64,000 nt of DNA from Cryptomeria japonica (Eukaryota; Streptophyta; Pinopsida; Cupressales; Cupressaceae), in NCBI RefSeq assembly GCF_030272615.1, contig NC_081415.1, positions 630,893,240 through 630,957,239 of the forward strand, read 5' to 3'. The position numbers and the translations under genes are program-made. A model generated the notes under the pieces. The model was not told where the DNA came from. It made no database searches and saw only the letters and a program-made list of their open reading frames with translations. How positions within the stretch are numbered: the first letter of the stretch is position 1; every line of letters begins with the position of its first letter. Positions 22,640 to 35,116 of this stretch are shown piece after piece.

Positions 22640-23867
22640 ACTTTAACATGTTTGTGTTACCTTCTTTTAAGTTTTCGCATTTTTACTAACACTTCCTCTA
22701 TGTTGCACATTTGATCTTTATCATTTGTCAACATCGCATCATTCTTCTGCTTTCTCTTCCTATTCAATCCTATTTAGTCATTTAAATTTGGGTCTTAATG
22801 ATCTCAATCTCAATTATCATTTCATGATCATGGTTAGCTATCAATTTCATATAATCATCGTTTTTAATCCTAATCAACTCCAATCAATTCTTAATGTCAA
22901 TTGTCCCTATCATTTTAATTATTATGATCAATCTTCAGCATTGATTTCAATAAATTTTAGTTAATATGTCAATCATTATATCAATAAATCAATTCAATCA
23001 TTAAATCCTTATCCTGGTCATGATAATTATTTCATGACATCATCTTGATTTATGTCTCTCTTAGGGTTTAATAATTCTTTAATTATTAATCCTTTACCAA
23101 TATTTCTCTTAGGGTAAATGAATTTATTTATTTACCCTGTGTCTTGTGTCACAATTATATATTTTATTTAATTGGCTAATTTCTCTTTTATGGGATAATT
23201 AATAAATGGGAAATTATTAATTATTCCCACATTTCTCTCCCTTAATTTTCTCCTAATTTGGCATCCCTAATTTCATGCTTCACATTTCCTCTATTTTCTC
23301 CCATCATTTCTCCACTAATTTGTCTCCACTTTTTGCTCAAATCATGAAGCTATTTTTGTGCTCAATTTGTTATAAATCAAAGAGAAATTTTTAAGGCCAA
23401 TTTGTCATAAATCTCTCTTCAATTTGTCATATTTTCACATAGAAACTTGTCAATCAATTTGTCATATTTTGTCATTCAATTATGCCATTTTCAAATCAAT
23501 TTGCCTTTTTCGAATCAATCATTCTAATTTCATGATTTTCCTCAATTTTGGTCTATAAATTGAGTTTCTCTTTTTCAATCATTTGAACAACCACTTCTCG
23601 AATATCCTCATGTTGTCGAATTCCCTTGCAATCTTGATTTCTTGCTCACTTTTACACTTGTAGGTGAGACCCACAACATATTTGGAGGAAAAAGAGAAAC
23701 AATGGAGAATCATGGAGGAAGCACTTTGTTATGGTTTGCATATTTGTTTTAAGTGCTTTGTCTTCATATCTATATTGAATGTGATAGGATTTATATTCAT
23801 TGCAATTTAGGGTTTATGGTTACCTAATTTCTAATTGCTTTGATGTTTTCCATTTTCCTACCTCACA
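22640..23867 (+). repeat. Probable 5' LTR of element D (left end uncertain)
   Basis: The right end, CCTCACA, is followed five bases later by a TGGTGAACCC primer-binding motif. A TATA box, TATAAAT, lies at 23554-23560. Several 'caatttgtcat' words occur between 23380 and 23520. The left end is a guess: TGTCACAC near 22634 is one candidate, and a much longer LTR reaching past element A is possible. Confidence 0.5.
23554..23560 (+). promoter_or_regulatory. TATA box in element D LTR
   Basis: TATAAAT in the context ggtctataaattgag, about 310 bases before the LTR end, as in the other elements here. Confidence 0.55.
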
Positions 23868-23872
23868 TTTCT

Positions 23873-23890
23873 TGGTGAACCCGATGTGAA
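23873..23890 (+). promoter_or_regulatory. Primer-binding site candidate, element D
   Basis: TGGTGAACCCGATGTGAA, 16 or 17 of 18 bases shared with the motifs after the LTRs of elements A and B. Confidence 0.6.
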
Positions 23891-24146
23891 CATGCTTGGA
23901 TCTAATATTTTTTGAATGTTTTGTGAAGTTGCAGATTTTTCATGGAGATTGCAATTTTTTCTTCTAAAACCGTCATAATCATTTGATCATGTAATAATTT
24001 TCATGCATAATTAAATAAAACGATTTCTAGGTTTATTAGATCTTGTTCTTATCTTTCCATATCATTTTGCGGTTTGTGATTTGAATAAGACTTGAGGAAG
24101 TTATGGTGTTTTTAATTCTATTGTTGTAAAAGACAAAAATGTCAAG

Positions 24147-24415
24147 AACATTCATGCAACTTCCACATAGATTAATCTAGGATGGTGAATTAATCATACA
24201 TTCATGAAACTTTCACATAGATTAATTTAGGTTGGTGAATTAATCTTTCATTTATGCAACTTTCACATAGACTAAATTTTTAGGATGGTGAATTAATCAT
24301 GCATTCATGCAACTCTGATCTAGATTAATTTAGGCTAGTAAATTAATCTTGCATTCACGCAAATTTAATCTAGATTAATCTAGGGTGGTAAATTGGACAA
24401 GTTTCACATAGATTA
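24147..24415 (+). repeat. Tandem repeats of about 58 bp in leader of element D
   Basis: Five diverged tandem units, each built of 'cattcatgcaactttcac', 'atagattaatttagg' and 'tggtgaattaatc'. They occupy the place where elements A and C have their short leader repeats, just downstream of the primer-binding site. Confidence 0.8.
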
Positions 24416-24689
24416 ATGTAAGAGGTCAAATAATCACAATGTTGGTAGATTAATTTTGATGGTGATTTATAGTTCTTGAATCTCTAAAATTATTGATAGC
24501 TTTGTGGCAAACGTAAGTCAAAGCATAAAGTGCAAACTACTAACACATTTGATGCAGGATGTGGTCCAAGTAATCTCATAAAAAATAATTGTTTGCATTT
24601 TGTAGATTAGTTGCACACCTCAATTTTCTAAAGGTTAATGAACACCATGTTTGTCATGTTTTATTTCATTTCGTATGTGTGTTTTCACC

Positions 24690-25275
24690 TTTAGAGGACC
24701 TGCCTCCCGATTTGCTTGGCACTTCGTCTAGGCATTGGTGAGAGGGAACGACCCAAGTGATAACATGGTTAAGGCCAAAGCTCTTCCAAACCACTATAAA
24801 TAAATGCGTTTGTGAGGAAAGTTGCAAGCGACGGGTGTCGACGTGTCATACCGACGTAAGTCTCCCTCAGTGTCTGTGTGGCACGTAAAAACCTATAGAG
24901 TGTAACCTCTCCAGGTTATGAGGCCTCCTTAATAGAGTGAAACACCGCATATATGGCCACCCAAACGGATGCTTAGACTAAAAAATTGTGATTAGAAGTC
25001 AAAAACCCTCTAGTTCTTGGAACAGGAGGTTGGACCTCTAATGACATCTCACATTCTTATGGCTCTTAGTAGAGATACAAAGTTCGCCATGGGGAGTTTT
25101 CATGGGAACTGATGCTTGACTGCCCCAAAGAAGTGAGTGTCGTAGAGTAGAGCCAATGGGGTCAAGCATCTAAGTATCCGCTTTCAGTAAGCATAGTTGG
25201 GAAACCAAGTGAGATCCAACAATTATTGTCCTTGCCAGCCATAGGATTTGTTGTTGAAGGTGCATGATTGTCTTG
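24690..25275 (+). other. Conserved leader block, element D
   Basis: Non-coding block matching element C 47540-48110 in order and wording. It includes 43 consecutive identical bases (25074-25116 against 47920-47962, around ttcgccatggggagttttc) and an identical ggtcaagcatctaagtatcc. Outside this block the two elements are mostly unalike. It may be an RNA packaging, dimerisation or translation signal; that is inference. Confidence 0.75.
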
Positions 25276-26089
25276 GGTCAAATTCAAACAAACGTCTTGT
25301 CTTCTATGCTTCTTAAAAGTTGAATTAAAAACAATTGTCACAAGTGGTCATAAACAACCTTGATTTTCAAAAGCAAACAAGTTTTCAACAAGTCCAAATA
25401 ATTGTCCAAGCAAGATTCAAACAAAGTCAACCTTGGTCAAAAGAGTTTCAAAGTATTCATCCAAAAAATTGCAAATATTTTACAAACATGGCTTTTCAAA
25501 ACATTGGACAACCTTGTTTAAAATTTCATGTCACTTAGGGTTAGGATTTTGCATTGTCCAAACTTAGGTATTACGACATATTGTCATTATCCTCCATATT
25601 AGTCCATTTCATTCTTAGCATCCTCATTTTGCACTTAGGTTTAAAACCATTTCCCTAAGTCTGGAATTATCATTGTCATACCCAAGTTAGGTTTTCACTT
25701 AGGTAACAGTTTGCATTATTATTATCATACCCAAACTAGGTATCTCACAAATTATTTCCTTACATTAGGTCAATATCATTGCATTGTCTAAACCCTAGGT
25801 TTTGTCTTAGGTTCACATTGTCATACATTTGCATTTATATCCCTAAGCTCACATCACTAGGTCATTTCATATCCTTAGGTCATTTCATATCCCTAGGTCA
25901 GAGCACATATTGAGGTCATTTTCATATAATGTCTTGGGTCATTGTCATAATCATTGTTCCCTTGCATAATAGTCCCAAATTAGGTTTTGTCAAGCTTGAA
26001 AATTTTAAAACTTTAGATCAAACCCTAAGTTGTTAGGGAGTCTTGACCTTGTCCAACAATTATCCTTTTGTCATCAACATCATCATGTC
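25276..26089 (+). other. Leader continuation of element D
   Basis: No gene seen. Low-complexity text with repeated 'cctaggtcatttcatatcc' and 'acttaggt' words between 25540 and 26000. Confidence 0.5.
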
Positions 26090-26781
26090 TGTCACGAACC
26101 GTATTTATCTATAATTATTTAATTAGGAAAATAATGCTTAGTTTCCTCTTATGAAGTAAAATTTTAAGTGAAATTAGATGATAATGAAATGGAAATTTAA
26201 ATGCAATGAAATGATTTAAATTGATTTCATTTTTTATATGTAAATGCAATTGAATGATTGATATTATTTTTATTATGAAATTGGGGATCGTCATTGCTAA
26301 TGAGCAATAAAGTGCAAGTGAATGTAGGAACATGTGAACGCGGATGGAGGCAAGAACATGGTTTAAGTAGAATTGTTTTAGTTCTTGGACTTTGGTAGAA
26401 TAGATGGAATCTTGCACACCACTTTAGAATAAATATGTGTATTTGTTGCATGATTTGATTTTACAATTTAATTAAATTCAAATTTTCACGAGTGAGCAAA
26501 AAAAATGATATGTTTTATTTTAAAGTAAGTTTTATTTTTAAAATTATTAGATTAAATATGATAATTGACTATAGATGTATGCAATTTTTGTGAATGGATA
26601 TGAGTGAATGGGTGAAGAGAATAAACTTATTTGTCACTTGTGTATTCTGTGTGTGTGTGTGTGTGTGTAACTATATAAATATATATATGTATATGAATTT
26701 GATCATATACATGTATATACGTATATAATTATGATATATATACCTTATTATTATGAAATTTAATATATAATTCATGTATTT

Positions 26782-26822
<41 letters not shown>

Positions 26823-29116
26823 GGTTGACTTAACTAATAAAGCAAGTTAAAGCAATTCACATAGTGGAGGATTATTTAAAAGCATGCTCATAAGGTAATG
26901 TGAAGTGGGAGTCGATGTTGATATCAACTATTCCACGTAGCATGTTATATGGCAAGGAGGGAAGTTGATAGTCAATAACAACTGTCCCAAGAAATCTCAT
27001 AATAACTGCCAAAGTAGCATGTAAGTCATGTTTGAAGAGTCGAAACCCCACGTAACTCTGTATGCATTTATTACACAGAATAAGGAATGCAAATCATAGT
27101 CGATGTGAAAGACTTGGTAAATTGAATTATCAGTTGAAGTGTGACTTGTGGCAAGAATTGCAAAATGCATGCAATGCGTGGAGAAGGGGGGGGGCGTAAC
27201 CCTGACCAATCACTATTGTTAATAGCAAAAAAACCCGCCACCATTGGCTTGGAATTAATACCAACTTCAGTTAACTGTAAAAAACAAAGTGTTAGCCACA
27301 AATTTTAGAAAATAAATAGGAATTCCTTCAACATTATAAAAAAAAGGTGTATTCATTTTTGAAGAGACACAAAAAACACAGGGAATACTCTTAAAGAAAA
27401 AAATATTTATCGAATTCTGAGAAAGAGGAAGGAAATCGGTAGCACTCTACAGGTCATTTGATCATCCCAATTCAAGAATCAAATTCTGAGGTAGGGTCTC
27501 ATTTGAATGATGTTTTATTGTGGAAATCTAAAGAAATAAAGTTTGAGTATAACTAGATTAAGATGATATTGTAGGAAAATATTAGAATCATAGTTTTTAA
27601 ATTTTTGAATATGAAAATCATGTCGATTGGAATCAAAATACATTTCTTGTAAATTATATATGTATATGCACTAAAGAAATATTTCTCTAAGATGATATCG
27701 TAGGAAAATATTAGAATCACAATTTTTAAATTTTTGAATATGAAAATCATATTGATTGCCATCAAAATATTAGAATCACAGTTTTTAAATTTTTGAATAT
27801 GAAAATCATATCGATTGCCATCAAAATACATTTCTTGTAAATTATATATATGTATATGCACTAAGGAAATATTTCTCTAAATTTGTTGATATACATAAGT
27901 GTAAATCTTAGAAATTAGACAACCAAACCTTCAAGAAACATATAGGAGGATAGAGAACTTGTGCATTGTAAATTTTGAATTCGAAAAGCATAGAAGATGA
28001 AATACTAGTATAATGAGTTATTGTATGTGGAAGCCTATTTTGATTTTTATGAGAAATAGAAAGAAAGAATGTGTACTCATAACTTTTATTTCTGCATTTT
28101 ATATTCATATATATGCTAAAATATGCATACATGTATTACACCTTCTTAATTTTAATTCTTATCCTTGATTTACTTAAAAAGATAGAAGTGAAAGATTGTT
28201 TTCTTATTAGATACAATTGGTTGTAAACAAAAGATTGTTTCTTCTATATCTATTTAACGAAAGATTATTTCTTCTATATCCATTTAACAAAAGATTATCT
28301 TCTTTTATATTCATTTTTGGATATCAAACGAAGAATAGGAAAGCTAGATATGATTATGTTTATGGGGAAATTTACCTTCCGAGATGGGTGCCAAATGTGG
28401 AATTTATAGAGAAAATAGTTTGCTTTTCCAAACTATGTTTATTTGCTATGCATGGCATCAGACTCAGCTGAGTAACTTATTGACCATTGAAATAGATGGA
28501 TTAATTTATGTTCTCTAACATATCCTTAGTATGATCTTGCTTGTTTCTTAAATGAATTAGAAAATAGAAAATGCATGTATCATTCTAGGCACGCACCAGA
28601 TTCCATCTTGTTTATCGAATTCCTTTTGCTAAGCAATTCATGTAGGGTCGGGTATTCTAAATAGATTAAGAATTTTGGGGAAGTGTATACTTCAAGATTG
28701 GGTGGAAAAAACACCTGAATCTTGTTCTCATCTTCATTCTAAAGATTGCATTGAAGATATCTTTGGATTGCAGATCAATGGACACATCTCATCCTTTACT
28801 TTATATTTTTCTTGTTATTTGAACTTAAGGCATTTGAAAGGCCTAAGTATTGTATGTAGATATGATTGAGATACTACTTACATTTTCTTATCAGATAAAG
28901 AATATTTACCTCTTTTTAGAAATTTCGTGTTTATTGTGATATCATTAGTATGGTGATTTAGAGATAAGGATGGAATAGTGGAGGTAAATAGACTTATTAA
29001 AGGAATCATGATTTTATTTAAGAATAAAGAGTATTTCATTTTATTATTGAAGTTAGAACGTTTTACGTCTTTACAATGTCAAACCTAGCTGAGTATCCAA
29101 GCGTATAGGTGAGACA
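26090..29116. repeat. Candidate 3.0-kb solo LTR inserted in element D
   Basis: Starts TGTCACGAACC and ends GAGACA (TGTC...GACA are inverse complements), with flanks ATGTC (26085-26089) and TTGTC (29117-29121), a 4-of-5 match for a target duplication. Removing it joins element D sequence of like texture. No coding domain is seen inside. It contains a (GT)n run near 26650-26670, an (AT)n run near 26785-26815 and an internal duplication at 27555-27880. It could also be a small non-autonomous element. Confidence 0.55.
27555..27880 (+). repeat. Internal tandem duplication in the candidate solo LTR
   Basis: The unit 'ttagaatcacagtttttaaa...tatgaaaatcatat.gattg' occurs three times. The longer flanking segment (tttcttgtaaattatat ... 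atatttctctaa) occurs twice. Confidence 0.75.
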
Positions 29117-29424
29117 TTGTCAATTTGTCCTATTATCATTTTGTCATTTTGTCCTTTTGTCCTTTCAAGGTCTTGACTTCATTTCAGATTCCTAAGGGTC
29201 ATGTCTTTAGGTTTGCATTCCAAGAGTTTGTCCAAACCTCAAAAACAACAAAAACCATAGGTTGCACTTTCGCCCTAGGTTGCATTATCATTTGATAAGG
29301 TTGCACTTAGTCGCATATCATTGTCATTTAAAAATTCAAAAAAGTCCAAAAAAAAACATAAGTTGCATTTGTCATTCCAATAGTTTCATATCATTATCAT
29401 TCAAAAATTCAAAACCCCCCAAAA

Positions 29425-32094
29425 ATGCATAGTGACATGTCTATTGAAACAAGATTCCAAGCTCCTATGATGCAACAAAGTTTGACATATCAACCAATGA
29501 TTGGTCCAATGAATAACATAATGAAATCAAGTTTTAATCCAAGGTAATCATAATTCTATTCAACCCAACAACAAGGCAATGTTGATCAAACATTTTATGA
29601 CAAAACAAGCATCCAAATACGAAAACTAGAGGAAAAATTAGCTCAAGAAATAGAGATTGTAGAACAAAAAGTGAAAAATAGTTACAAGATTAGATCCCAA
29701 ATGATGAAAACGTTTCAAAAATTTCAAAGTTCAAATACAAATATTAAGCTAGTTGACGTACAAGCTCTCATTGAACGATCAAACATACCAACTCTCATCT
29801 CTCAAATAGAGATGATGAAACAATTTCAAGCAACAAACACAAATTTTGACCAAATCCCAAATCAAACTTCATTTGATCAAACTCCATTCAATCCAATTTT
29901 GAATCAACAACCAATGATCCATACACAGCCAATGATCCTTTATGTCTTATCAACACAACCAATGGTGCAGTTCCAACAATATGATCAACTAGCTACATGA
30001 TTCTAACAAATGGTTCAACCAAATGTGAATTATCAACAACAAGTTCACTCAACAAATTAGTATCAACACTTACAACCAGACATTCAAAAATAAAAGTTGC
30101 AACTCACATCAGGCCAAGTTTCAAACATGACAGACCAATTCAAACAAATCCAAGATCAAACCCCAACCATGTCAAAACCTTGCAAGGATTCAAATATGTC
30201 TCCAAAGAAAGGTGGCTATATTACAAAGCTCTTAAAGAGAGTCCTAAGTGCTTTTTCTGAGATGGCTCAAAATTGTGCACCTATGTCTAGCAATGACTCA
30301 TCCACCCATAAACAAATTGACTATCCAGTAGCATCTATTCCTACACCCTTTTAAGCTTTGCAAGAAACTTCCATATCATCCTCATTAAATGATTCACCCA
30401 AGGATGAAATTCCCCAAGGGCTATCCACGATTGATTGCCAAGCTAATACAATTCATGATGCAAGTCCCTGCCATGTTTCAGAAATGCTAGACCCAATGCC
30501 ATCGTGTGATTCATTACCCATAAAACCTATTTCAGAGGATACCATTCAAATCTCTCCCCTCTCATTTTAAAGCATTGGTTCCTTTCCCAAATCCCTCGTG
30601 CATATCCAAAGTCCAACCCCACATCAAGAGGATAATTTAGAGCACAAAGAAATGAATCATAAAACATATCAAGGTCAAGATCCTGCAACCTTATCATCCC
30701 ATCCAGTTGTTGTCCAGGATCCCATTTTCCTAGACATTCATGATGATACCCCTATCCTTTCCCATCCTATCCAAATTCATGTTGACATTCTACCCCATTA
30801 TCAAGATCAAGTTATCCCTTCCGTCATTCCTAATGATCTCATTGAAAGTCAAGAGCAGAGCACATTTAAAGAGGAATCCAGTGACCCTCCTTGTCAAGAT
30901 CAAATTATCCCTTCACTTTCATGTCTACCACAAGACCCCATTATCCCCTTAAATCCCCCACAAGATTCCTTCTCCCCAGATGATCCCTTTATTCCTCCCA
31001 TTGCACTGCATGAAGAGCCTGTCATTGACCTTGATCCCCATAATAATCTTGATCCCCCACATGATTCTAACATATTAGTGCAATATGTTCAAGAATCCCC
31101 TACATTCACAATAGGTTCCTCCCCTTTGGTTCAATTCGATCCACTTCAAGATCCCATCATGTCATCTATACCTCATAATGGACTCGCATCTTCTTCCCAA
31201 AGCAGAGAGTATCCTAGAAGTCAAAATATTTATAAAGGCAAAGGGGTTGACCTTCACAAGAAAGAACCCCTCCATATCAAAGAAGATCTTAATGGTCATA
31301 GCCTTAGTAACATTCCTCAAGATGTTGGTATCTTTGTCAAACCCAAAGCCAAACATATGCCTTCCTTGTCATCTCTTCCATCCATTTTAGGTCCTTATAT
31401 CCCTCTATCCCCTATTCAAGGTAGGCAAAGGCACACATCTTCGAGCACATTCCATCCATCTAAAATAGCTACATTTCATTCCTATCCATCCATGCATTCC
31501 TTTCCCCCTTCAAGCAATTTGGATGCTGAGCATAAAAGTTATAAGTCTAGAAATCCACATGTATTCAAGGATCAACATGTCCAACCTAATCAACATATTA
31601 AAACAAATAAAAATATGACCCAGAAAGAAAAAGAATTTTTTAAAAGCACACAAAGGCCCGCTGAGAAAAAGAAAGCAAAGTCAAAAGCTATATGGGTTCC
31701 TAAATCCCTTGTGCAAGCAATGCGCTCCAAGGTACCACAAAAGCATAAAAAATTCAAAACCATGTGGATCCCTAAGCAGCTCCTTGAAGCACAACAGTCT
31801 AAAGAAGCATCAAAATTGGCATCCAAAATTGTTATTCCCCCATCCAAACCTTTTAAATATATTCCTCCATCACCTCCTTCATCCATTTTGGGTCCTTATG
31901 TCCCAAAATCCCTAGCTTTTCCTCCATCAAAATCTCAATATCAAAAATTGACTTTTCCTCCATCAGTCCATCACCCCTCAAGGTGTGTGCCAATGTTGAT
32001 CTTGTCAACATTTCCATATGCTCAAGCCCAATTCTTCCAATACCCTATCCATTATCCAATGCATATTTTCCATCCTATCCAATCCTTTGCATAA
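29425..32094 (+). pseudogene. Long unrecognised protein of element D, broken by eight stops
   Basis: A single frame of 890 codons with stops at 29545, 29551, 29998, 30004, 30058, 30091, 30352 and 30568 and then a 498-codon open stretch to 32094. I do not recognise the protein. The N-terminal part is Gln/Met-rich with a likely coiled coil (IRKLEEKLAQEIEIVEQKV). The middle is Pro/Asp/Ser-rich and acidic. The C-terminal part is Lys-rich and contains a duplicated motif, KSKAIWVPKSLVQAMRSK and KFKTMWIPKQLLEAQQSK, plus SILGPYIPLS / SILGPYVPKS. No capsid core, zinc finger, protease or RT motif is seen. By position it replaces gag-pol, so it may be a gag-like structural protein. The start at 29425 is the first ATG in frame; 29437 is the alternative. 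Confidence 0.7.
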
Positions 32095-32828
32095 ATTTGC
32101 CTTAGTCCCATCTCATTTCCATGTCATTATCTTGCCAACATCTTTGAGCATACTTTTAATAGTCATGGTCCAATTTTCAAATATACTATCCAAGAAATGA
32201 AATGCTTGAGTCCTCCTTCCATCCTCTATCATGTGTCCATTTTCTTCTAAAAGGTCAAAATGTCAAAAGTTCAATTTTTTATTTTAAAAAAAAGCATAAA
32301 AAAAAATTGAGAATAAAAAAAAGCAAAGAAAACTAATTCATCCTTTGGTGAAAACATGGAAAATAGGTGCCTTGGGAAAGTACCATGATGAAGATCTGGC
32401 AAATACGATTCATGTGTAATCTATTAACTTCTTGCATTCCATACTTGGGGGCAGTTTCATTTATACTCCTATCATATCCTATTGGCCTTCATTATCCTTT
32501 CCCCCTTCATTATCCTATCATACCCTATCATACCCTCCATTATCCTATTGTCCCTCATGTCTATATTCCATTTCTCACCTTCGATCTTGACAAGGCTGAG
32601 GATCTTCATGAATGGAATGCATCCTATTTGCAGCTTTAAGTTTCTCACAACTTTTGGCCTTTATCCATTTGCTCATTACAACCTTTCATCCATATTCCTT
32701 GACTTATTGCAACCTTTTTCACTATCCCTTAGCCTATCACAACCTTCAGTCCATATCCCTTATCCATTTTTGATCTTGCTTGTCCTATCCATATCTTATC
32801 ACTATCCATACTCTTTTTTTTTTGGTCC
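32095..32828 (+). other. 3' untranslated region of element D, first part
   Basis: An A-rich tract near 32280-32335 precedes a block at 32350-32420 (tggtgaaaacatgg, taggtgcctt, aagtacca) shared with the post-pol regions of elements A and C, then 'acttgggggca' near 32445. Pyrimidine-rich 'tatcctatcataccc' repeats follow. Element B interrupts at 32829. Confidence 0.6.
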
Positions 32829-33047
32829 TATAGTGTCATAAATTTTACACCCTTGCTAGGGTGGTACAATTTCACACTTAGGTTAGCACCCACCTTAGTG
32901 TGTCTTGCATCTTGCATTTCTAATTCCCCTTTAATCATTTAATTAATTAATTTAATTAAATCTAAAGTCATGTTTCATCACTTTACATATTATAAAGTTG
33001 GGCCCTTTACCCTAAGTGTGCCCGTTTTCATCTTATTCCTCTAATGA

Positions 33048-34187
33048 TGTTACTACTTATCAGATTGCCATTAGTTTCATGTCAAAGTTATTCTATATAC
33101 TCTAGTCGGTTATCTCTACCGAGATATTCAGTCGGTATGAACAGTCTAGTTGGTTACAGAAGAAAGTAGTCTCAAAACGTAGTATACACCGAGCTGTCTA
33201 CCGAGTATCATGTCATGTCTACCAAGCAGCAAAGATGACACACCAAGTTGATATACACCGAGTGAAACGTGTTACCAGATTCATTGAACCTGGACATGCA
33301 TATGAAAACGTGTTACAAGATCGAGGCACATCTAACCGTTATCACAATGGAAATTGCACTTAAAGATTGTGTATGATTTTGAGGTCATCTAACCAATGAA
33401 ATAATTTGCATGGTTATTCATTCGATAAATCATGTTTGTAAGATCGAAGCAATGAATTAGATCACCGTCATAAGAGATCTATTTATAGAGCATGAGTTAA
33501 GAATTAAAAAGGTGTATGCATGAGTGTAAGAAGACTGTTACAGAGACATAAAGGTCACTGAGAAGGTTTTCAGAGAACAGTCGAAGAACAGAGTAAATAG
33601 AAGGGTTTATCGAGTTACTATATGGGTTACCAAAGTATGCTATAAGCAAGGTAACTTATTCTGAGCACATAGAATCTGCTATAACATTCTAGATGTAAAG
33701 TTGCAGATATTTGTAATGATTTTATTGTAATATTTTGAAGTTGTAAGAGAAACCTTTAATAGGGTAAAAGACTCTAATCAAGTCTATAAATTGTAAAGCC
33801 TCTAACCAGGTGCAACATTTAGATGAAGTGTTGTAAAATCCTTTAGCAAGGTAGATCTAACAGATCTTGTTACTCCTAACAGGCTATGCTATCAGAAATA
33901 GCCAAACATGTAGCTCTAACCGAGCACTCTTTATTATTGCAGTAGTGAAGTTGTGGGTGCCATCCCCACCGCAATTTTTCTCTCTAACCAAGAGTTTCTG
34001 CATAACCAAAATATATGTGTTATGGAGTGAATCATGTATGATTGTTATCTATTTGTTTTAGCTTTATATTATGTTACTACACTATTCAGTTTATGCATAA
34101 CAGTAAAGTTATTGTTAAAGAAAAGTTTGGGAGTACTGATTCACCCCTCCCCTCTCAGTACATTAGCTTTCCATATTGGGCCTAACA
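33048..34187 (+). repeat. Solo LTR inside the 5' LTR of element B
   Basis: 1140 bases from TGTTAC to CCTAACA, flanked by TAATGA at 33042-33047 and 34188-34193. The 3' LTR of B has the empty site. The end, with 'gattcacccctcccctctcagtac', resembles the ends of plant Copia LTRs as I remember them; that family call is tentative. No internal region remains, so LTR-LTR recombination is likely. Confidence 0.8.
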
Positions 34188-35116
34188 TAATGAATCGTTT
34201 AATCATAAACCCTAATTATATCTTATTTTGACTGTTTAGGCCTGATTTCGCATATCAAAACATCTGGAAATCAGCTATAACTTTGAGATGCGCTCTAATA
34301 TTATCATATCTTACGACCCCAAAAATTTGGTGAAAAGTTGGCCGGATAGCGGTGGGAATGTACATGGTCCTCAACTTTTTCCTCAAAATTTCAGGAGCAT
34401 AATCCTATGATATAATAATTCTTAACCCCAAAATATCAGCAAAAAATTCAAATCCTAGGTTGGCCTAAACATGAAATTAAGATCTACGGTTTCATACTTA
34501 AGAGTTCTCTTTCTTCATTTGAAGGGGTCTTCTTCTAAGAATCTAAGAGTAGGTTTTTTGGAGCATTAGAGCCTTCTTTTCAGTGAAAGAGTAGATATTT
34601 GAAGTCTTCAAAAACATTCAACATTCATCCATCAAACATTCATCAAGCATCATTGTATCAATTGGGGGCTTTTGAAGATGTAGGAGAACAACACGAGATC
34701 ACCGATTGACGATTGGCTTGTACCTCTCCCTTAGGTTTGGGTATGGTTTCATGTTGTTTTCATGTCTTTGCATAAGATTCATTTTGATTCATATTCATGC
34801 TTTAGATCACTTTGCATTATGGATTTAGAGCATTTACTTTGTCAATTATAAGCAATTAGGGTTTACTCTTTAGGGTTGCTCTAGATTGTTTGCTTTCATT
34901 TTAGGATCTTGCACACACATTATCAGTTATTTGTGGAGGTGGAAATCACCAACATAGGGTTTTGACTAAGGCAAAACCCTATATAGCCACCCCAAACCCT
35001 ATTTTTCAGCTTCAGGTACAAGTTCGAATCTAAGTGTCGCTGGAAGTTTTGGGACCGAAAGAGCACACAAGGACAGTTCTGGGTTGTAGAACTCAACAAA
35101 AACCCTAAGGATAGGG

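Noticed and set aside
26650-26815. (GT)n and (AT)n runs as a regulatory site
   Set aside because: Plain microsatellites within a repeat, with no supporting context.
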